Position numbers and translations under genes: made by a program. Of a DNA stretch of 64,000 nt, positions 16,200-25,294 are shown piece by piece. This stretch comes from Lamellibrachia columna (Eukaryota; Annelida; Polychaeta; Sabellida; Siboglinidae), in contig OY759262.1 of NCBI GenBank assembly GCA_963662155.1, positions 16,260,282-16,324,281 of the forward strand, in the 5' to 3' direction. The notes under the pieces were generated by a model that had not been told where the DNA came from, ran no database searches, and was given only the letters and a program-made list of their open reading frames with translations. The stretch's first letter is position 1. Every line of letters begins with the position of its first letter.

Positions 16200-16334
16200 G
16201 AGGAGGTGAAGGAGGAGGAGGTGAAAGAGGAGGAGGAGGAGGCACCCGTACTAGCAAGAGACGAGAGGACACGCACATTACATAGATTACTACAGATAAT
16301 TGTTGATTTTATGATTGAAACCCCCGCATTTTAA
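16200..16334 (+). CDS. Alternative terminal exon c (APVL motif), predicted
   Basis: Forty-four codons and a stop after the acceptor TATTTCTTTATGTAG ending at 16,199, phase 0. It starts with a long Glu/Lys run, then EAPVLARDERTRTL and a hydrophobic helix (LLQIIVDFMI). The Glu run continues the composition of the exon 3 end (EEEEEPRK). Confidence 0.45.
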   Translation, partial: EEVKEEEVKEEEEEAPVLARDERTRTLHRLLQIIVDFMIETPAF

Positions 16335-16524
16335 GAAGCACCGTTTGCAACGGAATAACAGTAGTTAGTCGCTCTCTCTCTCTTTTATTGTATGATTGTA
16401 GTTGCATGACATAGAGTAATGTCTATATATATATATATATATATACCTACAGACTTATATAGTATTCATCATCATCATTGTACGTAACCTCTGTCGTGGT
16501 GTAAAAGCCCACAAGTTAATAACC

Positions 16525-16617
16525 ATGGAACTAGCCACTGGCGTATCGATAACCGATCGTAAGCTAGAGGTCACTGTCGCGGATGTAACAATCCCACAAA
16601 CCTTAAAGTCGTCATAG
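16525..16617 (+). CDS. Tiny ORF with good initiation context, uncertain
   Basis: Thirty codons from AACCATGG to TAG, beginning MELATGVSITDRKLEVTV. There is no counterpart to compare and no recognised motif. It lies before the cluster's poly(A) signal and may simply be untranslated sequence. Confidence 0.2.
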   Translation: MELATGVSITDRKLEVTVADVTIPQTLKSS

Positions 16618-16687
16618 TAATTATATAAGTCTAACCGTGTATATATGTATATGTATATTATGTATATGTCTATGTCAGTATATACTC

Positions 16688-16693
16688 AATAAA
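16688..16693 (+). terminator. Poly(A) signal of the accessory cluster
   Basis: AATAAA in TACTCAATAAAACGTC, about 350 nt after the last predicted terminal exon and 256 nt before the next polymerase start. It is the only canonical plus-strand signal between the RPA-like gene and PolB. Confidence 0.6.
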
Positions 16694-16839
16694 ACGTCAT
16701 ACAATGAATGAAACGTGTTGTCAGTGGTGTTGCCACGGTCTACATAGTGGAAAGAGAACCCGTAGCCATCGATAGTGGACACACAGTAGCCAATACCACA
16801 GGATCACACCTTAGGTCATACACCCTTCACCAATCACCA

Positions 16840-16948
16840 TGCACCAACCACCACCACAGCCACCACCACCGCCACCACCACCACCACACGTACTATATAG
16901 CTGTACTAAGGACCGCTGTCTCTCTCAGTTGTAGATACGTAGAGCATC
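16840..16948 (+). promoter_or_regulatory. Upstream region of the unit 2 polymerase
   Basis: A CCA/CCACCG-rich run (16,845-16,890) is followed by CTATATAG (16,893-16,900), a TATA-like box 49 nt before the PolB ATG. The short distance implies a leader of only about 20 nt. Confidence 0.45.
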
Positions 16949-19900
16949 ATGAAACGTCACCAATGTCGTCACTGCGGACTGGTGCTCGACACGTATGCAA
17001 CGCTAAAACGCCACCTAGCGAGACATGCAACACCGACAGTGACTGAACACACGTATTCGGTGGCGCAGCCATTAGAGGTGCCAATAGAGGTGCCACCTAG
17101 CGACCAGGCAAAGCGAACGAAATATTCGTGTAAATGCGATGCAACGTTTGAGATATGGGACGATCTGCAACAACATGTGAGGTCCGTATGTCGTCTTAGC
17201 AGTAGCAGCAGCAGCAGTAGCAGTAGAAGTAATAGAAAACAGACCACAGTGTACACATGTGCGAAATGTGGAAAGAAGTTCACTAGACTCGGTGACCTGA
17301 CCAGGCACGCGCGAATAGCGTGTACCGACGACGACGACGACGTCACGAAGCCACCATCGCCGAAGAGATCAATCAGGGAAGACACCACACCCCACCATCC
17401 ACTCGTTACCGATGCAGACCCCATAGACCCACCTGCTCGACTCCCCTTCGCCGACAACCTGTCGACGGAACTGTTAGATGTCGTACGAGCGCACTGGTCG
17501 ACCATACGGACACGTGTAACGAGAGGTCCTCTCCAGTGCAGGTACGATTACAGATTAACGACTCTGGACACGACCGTTCTAGAGACGCCGTTGAAGAACG
17601 TGTTCCAGGAACAGACCAACGCTTTCAAGATTAACCTCAGTTACGGGTTCATTCTGAGGAACAAGAACACGGGTCAATACAAGTACTACCATCCCTCGTG
17701 CAACTGCTGTGGACGCTACCTGGACGAGCCCAGTCTCATCACCAACAGCAAGGACTTTGATAAGTTCCTCGAACGCATCCGAGAAACCGACGTCTTGCAA
17801 TGGGCCATCAATCAAAGACCGGATTCGGCGTGGGTGTGCGAACTCGTGACCAATGTCACATTTTTCGTCAATCGCATCATCGATCACCCGATAGGATGTG
17901 TAGGAATGACCGACCTTCCAATGTACATCAAGAAGAACAAAGCCGTCATCGGATTGGAAAAGGAGCCCATCCATGCCAAGAGGTACAGTGACAACCTGTT
18001 TCTCTTCCGATGTCTGGCCCTGCATCGCGGATGTGAAAGTCGTCGATTGGAACCAGCTGTGAAGACGCTGTACGAGACTTACGCCCAAGACGGCGTACCC
18101 ATGGCAGCATTTGCCGGGGTCACGATGGACGACCTCTATCGTGTAGAGACCACGTTCCAAACGAATGTGTGCGTGTACAGTCTCGTACCACCGGATGGAG
18201 AGGATGGAAAGTCAACTGCAGAACTCGTTCGGCGCTCGGTACGTAAGTACCCTGACACACTCTACCTCAATCTTCACGAGACACATTTTTCCCTCATCCA
18301 GGATAGACGCATGTACTGTCACTCGTACAGATGTCGGAAGTGTGGGGCCTGTTTGTGGAAAGACGCATGCAGTCTACGCAACCACGAGAGCACGTGTACG
18401 GGGGGTGTGCGCCGAGTCTATCCTGGTGGCGTGTACCATTCGACTCCATCGGTGTTCGAACGTCTGGCAGACGAGAACATACGAGTGGCCGAAGCGTTGC
18501 AGTACTATCCGTACCGAGCCACCTTCGACTTCGAGTGTTGGTTCGACACCGAACACCTTCCGTCTGACAGTGCCCAGGTTCACTGGGTTGCGCATCACGT
18601 CCCGCTGAGCGTCAGCGTGGCATCCAACGTACCCGGACACGAACAGGTGACATGCATCGTCACGGATGGAGACACCAACAAGTTGGTGAGCACCATGATG
18701 ACTATCCTGCAATCGATGAGTGAGGCCGCGTACGACAAGATCAAAGACTCATACGATCATGTGTTGGAACAACTCGCAGAAGAGCTGACGAAATGGGACG
18801 CACGGGAGGCAGCTGCACGGGAGGCAGCTGCACGAGAGACCACCGAGAAGAAAGCTCGACCGGCAACCAATCCGTACAAAACGCTGATGGGACAACTGTA
18901 TGGATGGATGCGGCAGTTACCTGTCATCGGGTTCAATTCGGGGAAGTATGATCTCAATGCCATCAAACAGTTCCTCATACCGTACTTCCTGACGACTTCA
19001 AAGACCGTGGAACAAGACGAAGCCGAGGACGAGGACGAGAGGGAGCAAGAGGGCAACAAGACAGAAGAGAACGACGGCGTCGGGGCAATGTTCGTCATCA
19101 AACGCAACAACACTTTCATGTGTCTTTCGACGGATCAGCTGAAATTCTTAGACATGATCAACTACATAGCCCCCGGGTTCAGCTACGACAAGTATCTGAA
19201 AGCGTACGGATGCGAGGTGACGAAAGGTCATTTCCCGTACGAGTACATGGACCGGCTGGAGAGACTCGACGACACCGCACTTCCACCGAAAGAGGCCTTC
19301 TTCAGTCGACTGAAGAACGAAGGTATTTCAGACGAGAATTACGCCAGTTGTCAGGAGGCCTGGCGCGTCAATGGCATGACGACGTTGCGGGACTTTCTCG
19401 TCTGGTACAACAACAGGGACGTGGTTCCCTTTCTACAGGCCATCGACAGACAGTTCGCGTTCTATCGACAACGGGGAATAGACATGTTCAAGCAAGGTAT
19501 CAGCGTACCTGGTCTGACCCTGCTGTACCTGTTCAACGACCTTCCAGAGAAGACCTACTTTACCATCTTCAACGAGAAGAATAAAGACCTGCACGACCTC
19601 GTTAAAGCGAACATTGTAGGCGGGCCTTCGATCATCTTTCATCGCTATCACGAGAAAGGGGTCACCACGCTACGTCAGAACGAGTACGGAGAGGCGGCTC
19701 GTCCTTGTCGAGCGATCGTCGGATACGATGCGAACGCACTGTACCTGTGGTCGCTCATGCAAGACATGCCCATGGGATGGTACACGCGACGACGAGCAGA
19801 GAAGGACTTCCGCCCCGAATCGGCGCAGCTGTACGGACAGATGGCTGGAGAATGGTTGACGTGGGAATCCGAACGCACGGGACGTCCCATACGACATCAG

Positions 19901-21454
19901 ATCAACGGACGAGAGAAGAGAATAGGCAAACATCGGGTGGACGGATGGTGTAGCGAGACGAAGACGGCTTATCAGTTCCAAGGGTGCTTTTTTCACGGTT
20001 GCTCGTGCAACCGTGACGAGGTGAACGCCGTCAACGGGAGACCAATGACGGAACTGCTCGCCGAGACCCGAAAGACCACCGCCTACCTACGACACTTTGT
20101 CACAGTCGTCGAGTTGTGGGAATGCGAGTGGAAAGAGATGAGACGAACCCCGGCCGTACGCAAGTGTGTGGATGCAGCATTTCCCCGACGTCGACACGTG
20201 CGATGGACGATGACGTCACAACAGATCCTGAACGGAGTGCGTGCAGGAACCGTGTTCGGCATGATCGAGTGCGACATACGCGTACCGGAAGAATTGCGCG
20301 CGCACTTTGCCGAGATGCAGCCCGTGTTCAAGAACATCAGTCTGATACGCGAGGATCTCGGTCCGTTCATGCGCCGATACGCCGAAGAACACGACATCAT
20401 GAAGACTCCGCGACGCATGCTCGTGGGTAGTTATTGCGGCGATAAGATACTGCTCGCAACGCCACTGCTGCGATGGTATCTGGACCACGGTCTCGAGGTA
20501 CTGCACGTGTACCAGGTCGTCGAATACGATCCTATTCCGTGTTTCCGGCGGTTCGGCGATGCAGTGTCCAAGGCCCGACGCGAGGGCGACGTTCACCAAG
20601 ACAAGACCATCATCGCGGACACCATGAAGTTGCTGGGGAACTCGGGCTACGGAAAGACCATCACCAACGTCGACCGACATCGTGACGTCAGCTACTGCAC
20701 GGAGAAGGCGGCATCGATCCTGGTCAACAATAAACGGTTCCGACAACTCGATATCGTCGTCGACGATGCGTACGAGATAGAGTTGAACAAGAAAATCGTC
20801 AAGTACACCCTACCCGTACACGTGGGATTCTTCGTTCTGCAGTACGCCAAGATGCGCATGTTGCAGTTCTATTACGACTTCATCATCCGATACGTGGAGC
20901 GCCCTCTGTTCGAGTACTGCGAGATGGATACAGATTCCGCCTATTTGGCCTTGACCGGCGAGTCCGTCGACGACCTCGTGACCCCGGAACTACGAGAACA
21001 TTATTTCCGACATCGTTCCGAATGGCTCCCATCGGAATGTTGCGACGACCATCGGAACGACTACGTGCGCTGTCGTCTCGCCAATCGACCGTGGGTCGGA
21101 GACGAGGCGTGCTGTAAGGCGCGAAGAGCGTTCGACAAGAGGACACCGGGTCTGTTCAAGGTCGAGTGGTCCGGTGCCGGGTTCGTGGGGTTGTGTAGCA
21201 AGACGTACTATTGTTTCGGAGCCACCGACAAGTACAGCACCAAAGGACTGAGCAAACGGCACAACACCATCGACAAGGACGCGTTCCTGGCGGTGCTCAC
21301 CAACCGTCGGAGCGGAGGTGGATCGAACCGTGGTTTCCGGGTGCATAAATCTACCGTGATGACGTACATGCAGACACGGGATGCACTCACCTTCTTTTAC
21401 GCCAAACGCGTGGTGCACGAGGACGGGGTGACCACGGGTCCGGTGGACGTGTAG
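16949..21454 (+). CDS. polB: Protein-primed family B DNA polymerase, full length
   Basis: 1,501 aa. The N-terminus has three Cys/His fingers (starting C6, C61 and C104), a conserved segment with FRCLALHRGC near residue 350, and a fourth finger at 462-483. The exonuclease acids lie in FDFECWF (D527, E529), GFNSGKYD (N663, D668) and YNNRD (Y820, D824). Polymerase motif A is YDANALYLW (D927), motif B KLLGNSGYGK (from K1227) and motif C DTDS (D1327, D1329). Between A and B sits VDGWCSETKT...FHGC (from ~997), a nuclease-like insertion seen in related polymerases. The protein appears intact. Confidence 0.95.
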   Translation: MKRHQCRHCGLVLDTYATLKRHLARHATPTVTEHTYSVAQPLEVPIEVPPSDQAKRTKYSCKCDATFEIWDDLQQHVRSVCRLSSSSSSSSSRSNRKQTTVYTCAKCGKKFTRLGDLTRHARIACTDDDDDVTKPPSPKRSIREDTTPHHPLVTDADPIDPPARLPFADNLSTELLDVVRAHWSTIRTRVTRGPLQCRYDYRLTTLDTTVLETPLKNVFQEQTNAFKINLSYGFILRNKNTGQYKYYHPSCNCCGRYLDEPSLITNSKDFDKFLERIRETDVLQWAINQRPDSAWVCELVTNVTFFVNRIIDHPIGCVGMTDLPMYIKKNKAVIGLEKEPIHAKRYSDNLFLFRCLALHRGCESRRLEPAVKTLYETYAQDGVPMAAFAGVTMDDLYRVETTFQTNVCVYSLVPPDGEDGKSTAELVRRSVRKYPDTLYLNLHETHFSLIQDRRMYCHSYRCRKCGACLWKDACSLRNHESTCTGGVRRVYPGGVYHSTPSVFERLADENIRVAEALQYYPYRATFDFECWFDTEHLPSDSAQVHWVAHHVPLSVSVASNVPGHEQVTCIVTDGDTNKLVSTMMTILQSMSEAAYDKIKDSYDHVLEQLAEELTKWDAREAAAREAAARETTEKKARPATNPYKTLMGQLYGWMRQLPVIGFNSGKYDLNAIKQFLIPYFLTTSKTVEQDEAEDEDEREQEGNKTEENDGVGAMFVIKRNNTFMCLSTDQLKFLDMINYIAPGFSYDKYLKAYGCEVTKGHFPYEYMDRLERLDDTALPPKEAFFSRLKNEGISDENYASCQEAWRVNGMTTLRDFLVWYNNRDVVPFLQAIDRQFAFYRQRGIDMFKQGISVPGLTLLYLFNDLPEKTYFTIFNEKNKDLHDLVKANIVGGPSIIFHRYHEKGVTTLRQNEYGEAARPCRAIVGYDANALYLWSLMQDMPMGWYTRRRAEKDFRPESAQLYGQMAGEWLTWESERTGRPIRHQINGREKRIGKHRVDGWCSETKTAYQFQGCFFHGCSCNRDEVNAVNGRPMTELLAETRKTTAYLRHFVTVVELWECEWKEMRRTPAVRKCVDAAFPRRRHVRWTMTSQQILNGVRAGTVFGMIECDIRVPEELRAHFAEMQPVFKNISLIREDLGPFMRRYAEEHDIMKTPRRMLVGSYCGDKILLATPLLRWYLDHGLEVLHVYQVVEYDPIPCFRRFGDAVSKARREGDVHQDKTIIADTMKLLGNSGYGKTITNVDRHRDVSYCTEKAASILVNNKRFRQLDIVVDDAYEIELNKKIVKYTLPVHVGFFVLQYAKMRMLQFYYDFIIRYVERPLFEYCEMDTDSAYLALTGESVDDLVTPELREHYFRHRSEWLPSECCDDHRNDYVRCRLANRPWVGDEACCKARRAFDKRTPGLFKVEWSGAGFVGLCSKTYYCFGATDKYSTKGLSKRHNTIDKDAFLAVLTNRRSGGGSNRGFRVHKSTVMTYMQTRDALTFFYAKRVVHEDGVTTGPVDV

Positions 21455-21462
21455 AAAAGGCG

Positions 21463-22119
21463 ATGCACGCTGCACTCGTTTCATACGCAATCATGGATGC
21501 ACGATGGAAACACCCCTTCACGTGCATCGTCGCCGGACCGACGGGGTGCGGCAAGAGTACTTTCGTGACGCGTATGTTGCGTCACGCCGCTGCGATGATC
21601 GATCCACCACCCGAACAAATAACGTGGTGTTACGGAGAATGGCAAGAGGCTTACGCAACGACGAACTTGGGTCACGTGCGATTCGAGGAAGGGTTACCGA
21701 CGGCGGCCATGTTCGATCCGACAACGAGGAACCTCATCGTCATAGACGATCTCATGGCAGAAACGGACGAACGGGTCACGACCTTGTTCACTAAAAAAAG
21801 TCACCACAGGAACACGTCCGTGCTGTATCTCGTACAGAACCTGTTCCCTAAAAACAAAGAGAGTGGCACCATCAGTCTGAATTCGCAGTACATGGTGGTG
21901 TTCAAGAATCCACGTGACGCATCGCAGATGTCGACCTTGGCGCGGCAGATGTATCCGGGACGCGGCAAGTTCGTGCAAGAGGCGTTTAAAGACGCCACGG
22001 CGGTACCGTACGGTTATCTATTGGTCGATCTCAAACAGGACACGCCCGAGGACATGCGTCTGCGCACGGCCATCTTTCCAGACGACGGTGTTCAGTACGT
22101 GTACCTGCCGAAGGTATAA
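21463..22119 (+). CDS. A32-like DNA packaging ATPase, unit 2
   Basis: 218 aa with the Walker A GPTGCGKST and Walker B NLIVIDD in the same places as in unit 1. Only a handful of substitutions are seen (for example a Glu to Asn change after YATT, and Ala to Glu before AFKDAT). It begins 8 nt after the PolB stop, three less than in unit 1 because one TAG-adjacent triplet is missing. Confidence 0.88.
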   Translation: MHAALVSYAIMDARWKHPFTCIVAGPTGCGKSTFVTRMLRHAAAMIDPPPEQITWCYGEWQEAYATTNLGHVRFEEGLPTAAMFDPTTRNLIVIDDLMAETDERVTTLFTKKSHHRNTSVLYLVQNLFPKNKESGTISLNSQYMVVFKNPRDASQMSTLARQMYPGRGKFVQEAFKDATAVPYGYLLVDLKQDTPEDMRLRTAIFPDDGVQYVYLPKV

Positions 22120-22156
22120 AACGACCGAGTGTGTGGATAGTCTCTTCATTCGCATC

Positions 22157-22525
22157 ATGTCTACCCTGGTGAAGAGACACATCGTGTGCATACAGGCTCT
22201 GGCCAGAGTCAAGAACAACAAAATTAAAAAGGCCATCATCGCCAACGCCGACGCCGATCTGCTGTGTGCACTAGCCGAGTGTGCCTACAACATACTAACA
22301 AAAAACATTCCATTGACCGCTTTACAGAGGCGACGATTGCATAAATACAAGGCGAAGTTACGCGAGTTGGCTAATAGACGAACGCTCGCTGCCAGAAGAA
22401 GACGCATCTTGCTGCAACCGCAGGTTGGCGCGGGACAGAGCGGCGGTTTCCTATCGGCCCTCTTAGCACCGTTGGCAAGTTCGGTCTTGATACCCTTGCT
22501 CCAACAGGTGCTGACCCAACGGTAG
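22157..22525 (+). CDS. Small basic protein with hydrophobic C-terminus, unit 2
   Basis: 122 aa from the ATG equivalent to 3,898. It keeps the basic N-terminus, the arginine run and the C-terminal GGFLSALLAPLASSVLIPLL segment, while several hydrophilic positions between them differ from unit 1. Conservation of the hydrophobic tail supports a membrane or capsid role. One residue is missing near the C-terminus relative to unit 1. Confidence 0.75.
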   Translation: MSTLVKRHIVCIQALARVKNNKIKKAIIANADADLLCALAECAYNILTKNIPLTALQRRRLHKYKAKLRELANRRTLAARRRRILLQPQVGAGQSGGFLSALLAPLASSVLIPLLQQVLTQR

Positions 22526-22529
22526 ATAC

Positions 22530-23309
22530 ATGGAACACGCACGCAAGATGGCCTTGGTGGACCCGCGCCTGTTGGACACGCTTCGGTCACCCCCACCCCC
22601 ACCCGCGACCGACACCTTAGGCAAGAAGGTGCAAGCCCTCGATGACGAGATGAAGACCATCCTAGATAGAACGGACCTAGACGACGGGACCAAGGTGACC
22701 CTGTATAATCAGGTGTTGCAGCGGTACAACGTCTTGGCCACTAAACGCATCAAGGAACCGCTACGCGTGGTCACGGTGAACGAGTCGGAGGTGGCGTCGG
22801 AGTCGGGGTCGGAGGGTGCAGTCCGCGCTCCTATTAGCGGACTGGAGGCCACCGTCTTGGCCACCGTACCCAGGACCATGCAGGCCAAAGCCAGCCGTTT
22901 GATGGAGCATCTCAAGAGAGACATCACGTGGACCGCTCGCGGTGAACTGATACACGAAGGCGTGCCGGTTGTCGGAAGTAACGTGGTGGATCTCGTTAAT
23001 GATCTGTTGCGTAAGAGCAAGACCGCTCCGACGGGTTGGCAGCCGTTCGCACGACAACTCCGTGCCATCAACCTACCCATGACGTTGGTCGGTAACGTCG
23101 CCAGAAGAGCCTACATACGTCCGGAGCCATCGATCACTCCCTCTCGTCGATCCAGTCCTACTCCGCGTGCTGCATCAGGTAGTGCACGAAGATCGCTAAG
23201 TTGGACACCCCTCGGCCGTAAGAGTCGTCGAATGGAACATACCATGCCCACCCCACCCCCCGAAAGACGCAAGGCTTTGACGTCATTGGCTGGTTGGGAC
23301 AACCTATAG
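22530..23309 (+). CDS. Conserved 259-aa element protein, unit 2
   Basis: Counterpart of the gene at 4,274, three residues shorter because the alanine run is reduced. The N-terminal helical half is nearly identical. Substitutions accumulate in the Pro/Ser/Arg-rich tail, which ends RRKALTSLAGWDNL. Function unknown. Confidence 0.75.
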   Translation: MEHARKMALVDPRLLDTLRSPPPPPATDTLGKKVQALDDEMKTILDRTDLDDGTKVTLYNQVLQRYNVLATKRIKEPLRVVTVNESEVASESGSEGAVRAPISGLEATVLATVPRTMQAKASRLMEHLKRDITWTARGELIHEGVPVVGSNVVDLVNDLLRKSKTAPTGWQPFARQLRAINLPMTLVGNVARRAYIRPEPSITPSRRSSPTPRAASGSARRSLSWTPLGRKSRRMEHTMPTPPPERRKALTSLAGWDNL

Positions 23310-23345
23310 GATGGTACGATGCGTGTCCGTAGCACAGTGTTCGTC

Positions 23346-23567
23346 ATGTCGCCCGATCCACAGGACCTCGTTTACCGTTCCATCGTCGGTGCGATATTTA
23401 TCAGTGGACTTTACATGATTGCTCACGGTCTAGTCCTCAGTTTTCTGCCACAGACGTTATTCGAACCCCCCTTGCTCGACGAATGGACCATTCCTCGTCC
23501 ATCCACACACCCTCCCCCCGCATCGCGCAAGGCTTCGTCGTCATTGGCTGGATGGAACAACGTATAA
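23346..23567 (+). CDS. 73-aa small membrane protein, unit 2
   Basis: Start chosen at the ATG matching unit 1 (MSPDPQDLVYRSIVGAIF); an upstream in-frame ATG at 23,319 is absent from unit 1. One hydrophobic segment is followed by a proline-rich region and the end PPPASRKASSSLAGWNNV. That ending repeats the end of the 259-aa protein upstream, showing a local tandem duplication. The frame is whole here and broken in unit 1. Confidence 0.6.
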   Translation: MSPDPQDLVYRSIVGAIFISGLYMIAHGLVLSFLPQTLFEPPLLDEWTIPRPSTHPPPASRKASSSLAGWNNV

Positions 23568-23595
23568 GGTGGTACGACGCGTATCCGTAGCAGTC

Positions 23596-23730
23596 ATGCT
23601 CATCGATCCACAGGACACGTACCGATCCATCGTCGCTGCGCTATTGTTCGAAGGACTTACCGTGCTGGGAGACGTTGCAGCCGACATTCTTATACAACAG
23701 GTGTTATTCCGACTATGGTTACTCCGCTAG
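23596..23730 (+). CDS. 44-aa hydrophobic protein, unit 2
   Basis: Same length and start (MLIDPQDTYRSIVAALLF) as at 5,356, with Leu to Val near the C-terminus as the only change noted. It overlaps the next ORF by 16 nt. Confidence 0.5.
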   Translation: MLIDPQDTYRSIVAALLFEGLTVLGDVAADILIQQVLFRLWLLR

Positions 23731-23876
23731 ACCGTTGTTGTCCCACCGCTGTCATTGTGGGTGCCATAGTGTGTGTCCTAATACACGTCGGCGTGCTCCT
23801 CGTCATTCGTCAGCAGTGGGACTCCGGAGTCAACGGCACCGCCCCCGTCAACACATCGGTCTTCCGTCTCTTTTGA
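23715..23876 (+). CDS. 53-aa single-pass membrane protein, unit 2
   Basis: Keeps the membrane segment (VIVGAIVCVLIHVGVLLVI) and length of the unit 1 gene; the extracellular-like tail has several changes (DSGVNGTAPVNTS) but retains two N-x-T/S sequons. It ends in TGATG shared with the integrase start. Faster change in the tail than in the membrane helix is consistent with an exposed tail. Confidence 0.55.
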   Translation: MVTPLDRCCPTAVIVGAIVCVLIHVGVLLVIRQQWDSGVNGTAPVNTSVFRLF

Positions 23877-24943
23877 TGGCTCAGAGGGGAGAACGCTCCT
23901 TGAGCGAGGTCTACTTCGATCCCACGAAGGTAGGCAGTTATGGCGGCGTCGCTGGCTTGCGAAGCGTCACGCGCCTGCCACAGAAGACCGTCAAGGCATG
24001 GTTGTCGGCACAGGACGCCTACACCTTACACAAACCAGCGAGACGTCATTTCAAGAGACGACAAGTCATCGTGGGTGGTATGCATCAGCAGTGGCAGGCC
24101 GATCTCGTAGACATGACGAAGGTCAAAGACGTCAACGACGGTATGGCCTTTCTCCTCACGATGATCGACGTCTTCTCGAAAGTGGCCTGGTGTGTTCCCA
24201 TGAAGAACAAGTCCGCGGCGTCGTTGGTAAAAGCGCTGCAATCCAAGTTCGTCGACGTTTGCCCCCTGACCTTGCAGACGGATCAAGGCAGAGAATTTCG
24301 GAACAAATCCGTTCAGGCGCTATTGAAGCGTTACGACATCCATTACTTCTACACGCACAACGCGGAGACGAAGGCAGCCGTCGTGGAACGGTTCAACCGA
24401 ACGTTGAAGACGCGCATGTGGCGCTACTTCACGAAACACCAGTCGTGGCGGTACGTCGACATCCTTCCGGACTTGATGCGATCGTATAACAATGCCCGCC
24501 ACCGCATGATCGGTATGGCGCCGTCACAGGTGAATGCACAGAACCAAGAACAGGTGTGGCAACGTCTGTACGGTCACGATGGTAAGGGCGTGCCCAAGTT
24601 GCGCGTGTCGGATCGCGTGCGTGTCAGCAAGTACAAACGCACGTTCGAAAAGGGCTACGAGACGAACTGGAGCGAAGAGTTGTTCACGGTACACGAGGTT
24701 CACCCCTCCGACCCACCCGTGTATCGCTTGCGGGACGATCTCGGCGAAGTGCTGGAGGGTACCTTCTACGAACTGGAGCTGCAGAAGGTGACGGTACCCT
24801 TTGATAAAGTGTACCGTGTTGAAGCGGTACTGAAACGCCGTACGGTTGGTAAACGTAAGGAAGCTTTGGTGAAATGGTTCGGCTATGGCTCCTACTTCAA
24901 CAGCTGGATCGATGCCAAGGGACTCGTCAACTATAAAGCCTAG
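23876..24943 (+). CDS. Integrase with C-terminal chromodomain, unit 2
   Basis: 355 aa with the DDE triad at the same positions as unit 1 (D76, D136, E171) and an intact chromodomain. About ten substitutions are visible, most of them outside the catalytic blocks. No stop or indel, so this copy could still be functional. Confidence 0.95.
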   Translation: MAQRGERSLSEVYFDPTKVGSYGGVAGLRSVTRLPQKTVKAWLSAQDAYTLHKPARRHFKRRQVIVGGMHQQWQADLVDMTKVKDVNDGMAFLLTMIDVFSKVAWCVPMKNKSAASLVKALQSKFVDVCPLTLQTDQGREFRNKSVQALLKRYDIHYFYTHNAETKAAVVERFNRTLKTRMWRYFTKHQSWRYVDILPDLMRSYNNARHRMIGMAPSQVNAQNQEQVWQRLYGHDGKGVPKLRVSDRVRVSKYKRTFEKGYETNWSEELFTVHEVHPSDPPVYRLRDDLGEVLEGTFYELELQKVTVPFDKVYRVEAVLKRRTVGKRKEALVKWFGYGSYFNSWIDAKGLVNYKA

Positions 24944-24973
24944 CCGCACACATGACGACACTGCATTCGGGAA

Positions 24974-25294
24974 ATGACACACGACGCGACACCACCACCG
25001 ACCTGCCTCACCACCATAGACGAGGAGGAGACGGAGGAGAAGGAGCAGGACGCGGATTGTACTGACGCTGTACCGAACGAGCCAGACGGCACTCCCTGGC
25101 ATATTTTCGGTACCGCGTGTCCCAAAGAGGAGATCGTGTTTCTGTGTCAGGTCGTCGTCCTGTACACGGTCATTCTGATCAGCATTTACAACCTGACGAC
25201 AGGTCGCGGCGATTCTAATCTGTGGACGGCTCTGTTGAGTAGTTCGTTGGGTTACCTACTGCCCAATCCCACGTTGAGACGCAATGGCGACTGA
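24974..25294 (+). CDS. 106-aa membrane protein, unit 2
   Basis: The C-terminal 70 residues, including the membrane segment VVVLYTVILISIYNL, match unit 1 almost exactly. The proline run is shorter and the following acidic region longer (DEEETEEKEQ), so the total length is unchanged. It overlaps the capsid gene by 11 nt. Confidence 0.7.
   Translation: MTHDATPPPTCLTTIDEEETEEKEQDADCTDAVPNEPDGTPWHIFGTACPKEEIVFLCQVVVLYTVILISIYNLTTGRGDSNLWTALLSSSLGYLLPNPTLRRNGD

Noticed and set aside
17200..17240. Possible unusual poly-Ser domain in PolB
   Set aside because: It is a simple AGC/AGT repeat forming a linker between fingers two and three.
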